DNA of 64,000 nucleotides from Proteiniclasticum ruminis DSM 24773 (GTDB taxonomy: Bacteria > Bacillota > Clostridia > Clostridiales > Clostridiaceae): the NCBI RefSeq assembly GCF_000701905.1, contig NZ_JNKC01000001.1, positions 434,001-498,000 on the forward strand, read 5' to 3'. Position 1 is the stretch's first letter. Every line of letters starts with the position of its first letter. A model generated the notes under the pieces. It made no database searches and had not been told where the DNA came from. It saw only the letters and a program-made list of their open reading frames with translations. The position numbers were made by a program, and so were the translations under genes. Below, piece by piece: positions 58,570-64,000 of the stretch.

Positions 58570-59414
58570 CCTACAAGGTCCTCCTTCATGATAAGTGCTG
58601 CTTCACGAGCGAAGGAGGCAAAATCCATTCCTTCTGTTTTTCCAACATGAGCAGCTATGAGTCCTCTGGAAGAGTTCACAACACCATTGATTCTTTTTTG
58701 GAATACAGGTCTTAAATCCTCTCCTCTTCCTCCCTGAGCGCCATACCCTGGAATCAGAAAGAACATATTCGGATAAAGCTCTGAAAGTTTTTCAAACTCC
58801 TTCGGATAGGTCAGCCCTGCCACAGCGCCCACAGCGCTGAAACCTGAAGCTCCCAAGTAGGGTCTGCCCCATTTCTCCAGAAGATCGCCCATATGAAGAT
58901 ACAGCTCTTTCCCTCCTGAAATGAGTTCCTGAAGATCCCCTGCACTCTCATTGGAGGTATGGAGAAGTACAAAAACTCCTTTCTCCCTCTCCGTCATATA
59001 TGGATAGAACGGAGATACCGCATCTTCCCCCATATAGGCATTCACTGTGACGATGTCCGCTTCAAACTCCCCTGTCAGATGAGCTTTGGCATACTCTGAC
59101 TGTGTTGCGAGAATGTCTCCTCTTTTAATGTCTCCGATGGATAAAATGTTCTTCTTTTTCAGATATGCCAATGTCTCTTTATAAGCCTCCAGCCCCTGAA
59201 GTCCCATTGCTTCATAGTAAGCGATCTGAAGTTTGAAACAGGCAGCCAGATCCTCCGTATGGTCGATGATCTGCTTATTGAAGTGAAAAATTTTCTCAGA
59301 TATGGACCAGTCCTTCTCTTTCAGCTCTCTTGGCAGATAACTCAAAGAGGTGTCCAGTCCAACGCAGATGGGGCTTTTTTCCAGGGCCTCTTTTTGAAGT
59401 CTATCGATGATCAT
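58560..59414 (-). CDS. pyrF: Orotidine 5'-phosphate decarboxylase (longer subfamily)
   Basis: Decarboxylates OMP to UMP. The 284-residue product is of the longer subfamily 2, with the catalytic D-I-K-R-G-D-I (about 97-103), F-K-L-Q-I-A-Y-Y-E near 60 and V-N-A-Y-M-G-E-D-A near 125. Most Firmicutes with the standard operon carry the shorter form of about 240 residues, so the long form is a small peculiarity but known in Clostridia. AGAGGAG precedes the ATG; its start overlaps the pyrC stop by 14 bases. Confidence 0.95.
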   Translation of the reverse strand: MIIDRLQKEALEKSPICVGLDTSLSYLPRELKEKDWSISEKIFHFNKQIIDHTEDLAACFKLQIAYYEAMGLQGLEAYKETLAYLKKKNILSIGDIKRGDILATQSEYAKAHLTGEFEADIVTVNAYMGEDAVSPFYPYMTEREKGVFVLLHTSNESAGDLQELISGGKELYLHMGDLLEKWGRPYLGASGFSAVGAVAGLTYPKEFEKLSELYPNMFFLIPGYGAQGGRGEDLRPVFQKRINGVVNSSRGLIAAHVGKTEGMDFASFAREAALIMKEDLVGWQ

Positions 59415-60552
59415 AATAAATTTCTCCTCTCTTCATGGTCAATTTCACCTGACCTAATACTCTTCTTCCAGCAAAAGGTGTGTTTTTACCCCGGGAGATC
59501 ATTTCATCCGGATTGATCTCTATGATTTTATGAAGGTCCACAAGAACGAAATTGGCCTCTTTTCCTTTTTCAAAGGATCCCATGGGAAGCCCCAGTTTTT
59601 TTGCTGGATTCTCACTTAAGAGTTCCACCAGCTTGGATACTGAAAGATCATTTTCCTGGAAGACAGTATGATACATAGAAAACGCATATTCAATGTTGGA
59701 TATGCCCGGCATACCTTCCAGTTTGTCCTTTGCAGTATGCGGTGCGTGATCTGTGGCTAAATGATCTATAGTTCCTTCTTTGATCCCTTCAATGAGCGCT
59801 GCTACGTCCTCTTCTCTGGCAAACGGCGGATGAACTTTATAGGGAATGCTGTGCGCAAAAAGGTGGTGGGGTGTAACTTCGCAGGTGACTTTAATTCCCT
59901 GTTTTCTTGCCTGACGGATCAGATCCACAGTCTCTTTTTCTGACACATGGCAGATGTGGAGATTTCCACCAATCCTGCGGTTCAGCTCCAAGTATTTTCT
60001 TGTATACTCTGCCTCTGGCTCACAGTGGCAGGACACCGTGAAATCCAGTTCTTTGGAGTACTCCAGAGCTTTTTCCATGGCTTCCATTGAGTCTAGGTTC
60101 TTCCCGTCATTTGAGAACATCGTAGTTACGGATCTCAAAGACTGAAAATCAACCAATGCTTTCTCTGTATTTTGAAACTCCATTGTCACTGCAGCAACCT
60201 GAGTCAGATCACACAGATCCAGCTGCTTTGATTTCTCAAGATTCCTCGTGACTTTTTCTTTTGAATCGGTGACTGGTTTCGTATTGGCCATGGCCGTAAG
60301 GTGTATGAACCCGCCTTTCAGCGCTGCACGCATACCTGACTCCATATCTTCCTTCTCTGGAAATCCAGGTTCTCTCAGGTGGGTATGAAGATCTACAAAA
60401 GCAGGCAGAAGCGCAAATCCTTTCCCGTCTATTACGTGTTCTCCTGATGGAACTTGTTCCAGCAGCACATCTTTAATAAGTCCATCCTCAATCACTAGAC
60501 TGCCTTTTACTTCTTTATGAGCATCAATCATGGTCACATTGGTTATTATCAT
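59401..60552 (-). CDS. pyrC: Dihydroorotase
   Basis: Cyclises carbamoyl aspartate to dihydroorotate. The 383-residue amidohydrolase has the metal motif D-L-H-T-H-L-R-E-P-G (about 53-62), the histidine in H-I-C-H-V-S (about 202-207) and the aspartate in A-T-D-H-A-P-H (about 273-279). It belongs to the longer class I type. I set the start at ATG 60552 behind AGGAGA; a frame from 60618 lies within pyrI. It follows pyrI after 10 bases. Confidence 0.95.
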   Translation of the reverse strand: MIITNVTMIDAHKEVKGSLVIEDGLIKDVLLEQVPSGEHVIDGKGFALLPAFVDLHTHLREPGFPEKEDMESGMRAALKGGFIHLTAMANTKPVTDSKEKVTRNLEKSKQLDLCDLTQVAAVTMEFQNTEKALVDFQSLRSVTTMFSNDGKNLDSMEAMEKALEYSKELDFTVSCHCEPEAEYTRKYLELNRRIGGNLHICHVSEKETVDLIRQARKQGIKVTCEVTPHHLFAHSIPYKVHPPFAREEDVAALIEGIKEGTIDHLATDHAPHTAKDKLEGMPGISNIEYAFSMYHTVFQENDLSVSKLVELLSENPAKKLGLPMGSFEKGKEANFVLVDLHKIIEINPDEMISRGKNTPFAGRRVLGQVKLTMKRGEIYYDHR

Positions 60553-60562
60553 CTCTATCTCC

Positions 60563-60985
60563 TTATAAGCTGGTATACGTATCGCAGTAGCTGCATCGGT
60601 ACATTTTCTTCTCCACACTGCTGAGAAAGAAATCCGGATAAGGAATCTCCTCCTGATGCGTAATGCATCTCGGATTCTTGCATTTCATAATTCCAGTGAC
60701 TTTCTCTGGAAGCATCAGCTTGATTTTTTTCACCCGCATCCCGTCTTCAATATAATTCACTGTGATATTGGGATCCAAAAGCCCTAGAACGGTCAGATCA
60801 ATACATAAATCTGTCTCTATTTTGATCAGGTCCTTCTTTCCCATCTTGTCACTAGGCACATTCTGAAGCAGCACTACGACCTGTTCGATGTCCATGAGCC
60901 CCAGCTCCCGATAGATCCGGAATCCAGATCCACTCCTGATATGGTCAAGTACGATACCTTTTTTGATGTCAGATACATTGATCAT
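60563..60985 (-). CDS. pyrI: Aspartate carbamoyltransferase regulatory subunit
   Basis: A 140-residue zinc protein that binds CTP, UTP or ATP and modulates PyrB. The N-terminal nucleotide-binding part begins [10 protein letters not shown]; the zinc site has C-K-N-P-R-C and Y-R-C-S-Y-C (four cysteines). Its ATG overlaps the pyrB stop by four bases (ATGA). Gene pyrI is common in Clostridia but absent from Bacillus, so ATCase here is likely allosteric in the enterobacterial manner. Confidence 0.96.
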   Translation of the reverse strand: MINVSDIKKGIVLDHIRSGSGFRIYRELGLMDIEQVVVLLQNVPSDKMGKKDLIKIETDLCIDLTVLGLLDPNITVNYIEDGMRVKKIKLMLPEKVTGIMKCKNPRCITHQEEIPYPDFFLSSVEKKMYRCSYCDTYTSL

Positions 60986-61908
60986 AAAATCTCCTCCTTC
61001 TCCAGTAAGGTCATTATTAAAGCCATTCTCACATACATGCCAAGTTTGGCCTGCTGAAAGTACACTGCTCTCGGATCTGGATCCACGTCCTTTGCAATCT
61101 CCATGACTCTTGGAAGAGGATGCATGACAATGAGCTCTTTTTTTGCTTTCTGAAGTTTGTCTTTGGACAGCACATAGAAGTCTTTCAGACGTTCATATTC
61201 TTCCGCACTGAAGAACCGCTCTTTCTGAACTCTTGACATATAAAGCACATCCGCCTCAGCTAAAGCGTCCTCCAGACTTTCCATTTCCACGTAGGTATCC
61301 ATGGATAAAGAGTCTTTGATGTATTCTGGCATTCTCAGCTCCTTAGGGGAAACAAATAGAAATTTGATTTCCGGGTATCTGCTTAAAGCTTTCACTAAAG
61401 AATGTATGGTCCTGCCAAAGAGCAGATCGCCACACACAGCCACAACCATGTGATCCAGCCTCTTTTTGTAACTTCTGATGGTCATAAGGTCAGTCAGTGT
61501 CTGGGTGGGATGCTGGTGTCCACCATCCCCAGCGTTAATCAGCGGCATGTCTGAAAGATACTGGGAAGCAAGTTTTGCCGCACCTTCTTTTGGATGTCTC
61601 ATCACTGCCACATCCGCGTAACACTCCACCGTCTTTAATGTATCTCCCAGACTCTCTCCCTTTGCCACAGAGGATCCATTTGGGTCATCAAACCCGATAA
61701 CTTCTCCCCCGAGTCTGAGCATCGCAGCTTCAAAACTGAATCTGGTTCTGGTGGAAGGCTCGTAAAAAAGACTGGCTAAAAGATTACCTTTGCACACATC
61801 CAGATACTTTTCTGGATGCTGCTGAATCTTCTCTGCCAGCCCAAAGAGCCTTTCAAGCTCTTCCATATTAAAATCCTGTGAGTCCAATAGATGCCTTACC
61901 TTGTTCAT
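60982..61908 (-). CDS. pyrB: Aspartate carbamoyltransferase catalytic subunit
   Basis: Condenses carbamoyl phosphate and aspartate, the committed step of pyrimidine synthesis. The 308-residue product has the carbamoyl-phosphate motif P-S-T-R-T-R-F-S-F (about 50-58), the H-P-T-Q-T-L-T-D-L segment (about 133-141) and H-P-L-P-R-V near 265. The start at ATG 61908 follows AAAGGAAG by 9 bases; a GTG at 61917 lies inside that site. It is the first gene of the nine-gene operon and follows an attenuator. Confidence 0.97.
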   Translation of the reverse strand: MNKVRHLLDSQDFNMEELERLFGLAEKIQQHPEKYLDVCKGNLLASLFYEPSTRTRFSFEAAMLRLGGEVIGFDDPNGSSVAKGESLGDTLKTVECYADVAVMRHPKEGAAKLASQYLSDMPLINAGDGGHQHPTQTLTDLMTIRSYKKRLDHMVVAVCGDLLFGRTIHSLVKALSRYPEIKFLFVSPKELRMPEYIKDSLSMDTYVEMESLEDALAEADVLYMSRVQKERFFSAEEYERLKDFYVLSKDKLQKAKKELIVMHPLPRVMEIAKDVDPDPRAVYFQQAKLGMYVRMALIMTLLEKEEIL

Positions 61909-61940
61909 TTTGTCCACTTCCTTTTATAGAAAATTCCATG

Positions 61941-61969
61941 AAAAAAGCCTTCCCGACAATTGGGAAGGC
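61941..61969 (-). terminator. Attenuator terminator upstream of pyrB
   Basis: On the minus strand GCCTTCCC-AATTGTC-GGGAAGGC (61947-61969) runs into six T, 32 bases before the pyrB ATG and after about 160 bases of leader. Its 5' arm can pair with a leader segment (62082-62090), so it is probably conditional. Confidence 0.85.
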
Positions 61970-62133
61970 ATCTACATACGAATACACTCAGCAAGAACGT
62001 TCACTCCTGCTAAAAATGAGAGGTGACATGCTGCCGTATTTTGTCATGTAAACAAAATACAACGGTCTCCTTCAATAATTCATACCTTCCTGATCTCTCG
62101 TATCAGTTTAAAAGTAGTTTTTTCATTTCCCCC
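61970..62133 (-). promoter_or_regulatory. Structured pyr operon leader (putative attenuator RNA)
   Basis: Elements on the minus strand in order: hairpin CTGAT-ACGAGAG-ATCAG (62106-62090), directly followed by GGAAGGTAT (62090-62082), which is complementary to ATGCCTTCC of the terminator (61971-61963; one G-T pair) and so can act as antiterminator; then a 9-bp hairpin GTATTTTGT / ACAAAATAC (62060-62036). The layout resembles the anti-antiterminator / antiterminator / terminator switches of PyrR-controlled operons, but the PyrR loop consensus is not matched exactly. Confidence 0.55.
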
Positions 62134-62163
62134 ATTCTACTGGAGATGGGTCCATCTTGTCAA
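62134..62163 (-). promoter_or_regulatory. Sigma-A promoter of the pyr operon
   Basis: A perfect TTGACA (62158-62163) and TAGAAT (62134-62139) are 18 bases apart on the minus strand; transcription would start in a run of G near 62127. Confidence 0.75.
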
Positions 62164-62205
62164 GGATTCTCCTGTAGAAAAAATAGATGTGCGGAAAAAG
62201 AACAG

Positions 62206-62240
62206 TAAAAAAGGAGACGTCTATTTTCATAAACGTCCCC
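62206..62240 (-). terminator. Intrinsic terminator of trxB
   Basis: GGGGACGT / ACGTCTCC (62213-62220 and 62233-62240) runs into six T on the minus strand, 11 bases past trxB. Confidence 0.82.
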
Positions 62241-62251
62241 CAACAGCTCTC

Positions 62252-63178
62252 TTATTCAGCTTCACCAAGGTATTTCTCACAAGAAATGGCTGCCACTGCA
62301 CCATCTGCTGCTGCTGTAACTACCTGCCTTATGGTGGTTTCTCTGATGTCTCCTGCTGCAAACACACCTGGCACATCAGTTCTCATATAAACATCCGTGA
62401 TGATTTCACCAAACTCATTCATCTTGATTTTTCCTTGGAAAAGATCTGATATGGGCTTATACCCTACAAAAACAAATACACCTTCCACTTGAAGATCTGA
62501 TTGTTCTCCTGTCAGCACATTCTTTATCTTAAGGCCAGTGAGAAGCCCTTTTTCTTCTGCCGCTTCTTCCACAACAGAATCCAAAATGAACTCAATTTTC
62601 TCATTTGCCTTGGCTTTATCCACTAAATACTGTGCAGCTCTAAACCCTTGTCTTCGGTGTATAATGGTCACCTTTGATGCAAATTTTGTCAGATAGAGTG
62701 CTTCCTGAAGTGCAGAATCTCCACCACCAATGACTGCAATTGGGAAATCCGTGTAGAAATCCGCATCACAGGTAGCGCAGTAAGATACCCCTCTGCCTCT
62801 CAGCTCTTTCTCTCCTTTGAATCCAACCATCTTAGGTTCTGCTCCTGTCGCAATGATGACCGTTTTGGCCTGATACTCCCCTTTAGCGGTCTTGATCACC
62901 TTGATTTTATCATCTAGCTGCACCTCAATAATATCTTCTTTGATAAAATTCGTTCCGAAAGCTGCTGCCTGCTTTCTCATCTTTTCAGAAAGTTCCGGAC
63001 CTGTGATCCCAATATCTGTTCCAGGATAATTGTCCACTTCAAATGTGGTTGCTACCTGTCCACCATATGTTGCCTTCTCAATGAGTAAAGTGTCCAGTTT
63101 CCCTCTGCCTGCATACAAAGCCGCAGAAAGACCTGCAGGGCCTCCCCCCAAAATGATGGTATCGTAAATATGTGTCAT
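62252..63178 (-). CDS. trxB: Thioredoxin reductase
   Basis: A 308-residue FAD flavoenzyme that reduces thioredoxin with NADPH. It has the FAD motif L-G-G-G-P-A-G-L-S-A-A (about 9-19), the redox-active C-A-T-C-D-A-D-F (about 135-142), the pyridine nucleotide motif [11 protein letters not shown] (about 150-160) and the C-terminal G-V-F-A-A-G-D-I-R. The N-P-binding H-R-R segment (I-I-H-R-R-Q) fits NADPH. The start at ATG 63178 follows GGGAGG; a frame from 63238 contains the promoter region. Confidence 0.95.
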   Translation of the reverse strand: MTHIYDTIILGGGPAGLSAALYAGRGKLDTLLIEKATYGGQVATTFEVDNYPGTDIGITGPELSEKMRKQAAAFGTNFIKEDIIEVQLDDKIKVIKTAKGEYQAKTVIIATGAEPKMVGFKGEKELRGRGVSYCATCDADFYTDFPIAVIGGGDSALQEALYLTKFASKVTIIHRRQGFRAAQYLVDKAKANEKIEFILDSVVEEAAEEKGLLTGLKIKNVLTGEQSDLQVEGVFVFVGYKPISDLFQGKIKMNEFGEIITDVYMRTDVPGVFAAGDIRETTIRQVVTAAADGAVAAISCEKYLGEAE

Positions 63179-63251
63179 AATGATCCTCCCCATGAATTCT
63201 CTCGTTCTATCATAATATAGATGTGGTTTTCGTGCCATACTCTATTTTTAT

Positions 63252-63279
63252 ATTATACCCTAACAGGGTGTTTTGTAAA
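63252..63279 (-). promoter_or_regulatory. Sigma-A promoter of trxB
   Basis: TTTACA (63274-63279) and a perfect TATAAT (63252-63257) are 16 bases apart on the minus strand, about 75 bases before the trxB ATG. Confidence 0.65.
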
Positions 63280-63314
63280 TAGATTGTACCCAATTAAATT
63301 TAATGTACTTTTAC

Positions 63315-63346
63315 AAAAAACAAGAGAGTGCCCCAGGGACACTCTC
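63315..63346 (-). terminator. Intrinsic terminator of the right-edge DegV gene
   Basis: GAGAGTG / CACTCTC (63324-63330 and 63340-63346, extended by a G-T and a G-C pair) is followed by TTGTTTTTT on the minus strand, 8 bases past the stop. Confidence 0.8.
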
Positions 63347-63353
63347 AATAGCT

Positions 63354-64000
63354 CTATGCACGTAGGCAGAAAACGCCTACCAGTTTTGGTCCAGCATGAA
63401 CACCTAGAACACAGCCAACCTGTACCTCGTAATACCCAATGCCTTTTTCTTCCAGATGTTTAATGACAGCTCTGTTGGTTTCACTATCCAAGGAGTTGAT
63501 GACCACAACTTTGGAACCTTCTCTTACCGGTGTGCTATCGATGAAGGATTTCAGTGCACTTAACGCTTTTTTGTTCCCTCTTACCTTATCCATCATTTCA
63601 AGTTTTCCATCTTTCAATGATATCAGAGGCTTGATTCCAAGAAATCCGCCAATGGCTCCTACAGACTTAGGGATTCTTCCACCTTTGGCCAAGAACTCCA
63701 ACGTATCAAAGGTAGCAAGAAGCTTCACTTCTTTTGCAGTTTTTCCTATCACATCCACAACTTCTTGGTAGCTTTTTCCCTTTAAGATCATTTCCCCAGC
63801 TTCAACCAAGGATAAGAAAATCACACCTGATACGCCTTCCGTATCAATGATGGTCACATCTTCCGTCTCCAGCATATCCTTTGCAATCACAGCCGACTGA
63901 AGTGTCCCTGACAGATGAGAAGAAATATGTACTGAAATGATCTTATACCCTTCGTCCAGATACTTTTTATACACATCATGAAATTCTTGTGGATTCACCT
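63354..64000 (-). CDS. DegV family fatty-acid-binding protein (5' end cut by the window edge)
   Basis: The visible 215 residues are the C-terminal three quarters of a second DegV protein. They begin within V-N-P-Q-E-F and include H-I-S-S-H-L-S-G-T-L-Q-S-A (typical ligand-side block) and F-L-A-K-G-G-R-I-P-K-S-V-G. The frame stays open to the edge, and about 70 N-terminal residues with the T-D-S-x-D motif should lie beyond; the GTG at 63996-63998 is not a real start. It differs clearly from the DegV protein near 3.4 kb, so the two are separate paralogues, perhaps with different fatty acid preference. Confidence 0.9.
   Translation of the reverse strand, partial: VNPQEFHDVYKKYLDEGYKIISVHISSHLSGTLQSAVIAKDMLETEDVTIIDTEGVSGVIFLSLVEAGEMILKGKSYQEVVDVIGKTAKEVKLLATFDTLEFLAKGGRIPKSVGAIGGFLGIKPLISLKDGKLEMMDKVRGNKKALSALKSFIDSTPVREGSKVVVINSLDSETNRAVIKHLEEKGIGYYEVQVGCVLGVHAGPKLVGVFCLRA

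Noticed and set aside
61988-62062. 24-residue leader peptide frame in the pyr leader
   Set aside because: TTG start with only 4 bases after AAGGAG and no pyrimidine-rich control run; not listed as a gene.

Overview
The window reads as a chromosomal segment of an anaerobic, low-GC Gram-positive bacterium, most likely a member of Clostridia. Grounds: AT-leaning sequence, strong AGGAGG-type ribosome binding sites, a class III (oxygen-sensitive) ribonucleotide reductase, RnfC/RnfD, a DegV-family pair, DUF1846, a K+-dependent-type membrane pyrophosphatase, a CggR-led glycolytic operon and a PyrK-containing (class 1B) pyrimidine operon. No phage, insertion sequence, CRISPR array, tRNA or rRNA was seen. 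I cannot name the genus.

Layout. 1-12 kb: a secreted FMN/FAD reductase of the fumarate/urocanate reductase type, proC, smpB, a DegV fatty-acid-binding protein, an ECF sigma factor with a membrane-anchored partner, a DUF1846 protein, an unrecognised secreted protein, an AraC regulator divergent from a MATE exporter, and a TetR-Nudix pair. 12-20 kb: a signalling block with a periplasmic-binding-domain hybrid histidine kinase and a REC-PAS-PAS-GGDEF(degenerate)-EAL response regulator in one operon, then a 1.07 kb gap, then a divergent membrane diguanylate cyclase broken by an in-frame TAG. 20-26 kb: a TPR membrane protein, MgtC, and a TRAP transporter operon carrying a HAD-IIA phosphatase. 26-31.9 kb: rnfC-rnfD without the other rnf genes, and nrdD-nrdG behind a cobalamin riboswitch. 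32-41 kb: a DEAD-box helicase with a long structured leader, a small membrane protein, tmRNA (ssrA), an SGNH hydrolase, RNase R, membrane pyrophosphatase, a lipoprotein alpha/beta hydrolase and secG. 41-48.4 kb: the operon cggR-gap-pgk-tpiA-gpmI-eno with a clear CggR-type tandem operator. 48.6-52 kb: zwf, an unrecognised membrane-anchored protein and an NAD(P)-binding protein. 52-62.2 kb: the complete nine-gene UMP operon pyrB-pyrI-pyrC-pyrF-pyrK-pyrD-pyrE-carA-carB behind a transcription attenuator. 62.2-64 kb: trxB and a second DegV gene cut by the right edge.

How the genes fit together. The core is housekeeping: lower glycolysis from GAPDH to enolase (with fructose-bisphosphate-type control through CggR), de novo pyrimidine synthesis from glutamine/bicarbonate/aspartate to UMP, trans-translation and RNA decay (SmpB, tmRNA, RNase R, DEAD helicase), and anaerobic dNTP synthesis. 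The accessory interest lies in the c-di-GMP signalling block, the isolated RnfCD pair together with a flavinylated extracytoplasmic reductase, the B12 control of a class III reductase, and three leader RNAs (nrdD, DEAD helicase, pyrB) that look like terminator-based switches. Nothing here is proven to be a new system; the candidates worth testing are listed as findings.
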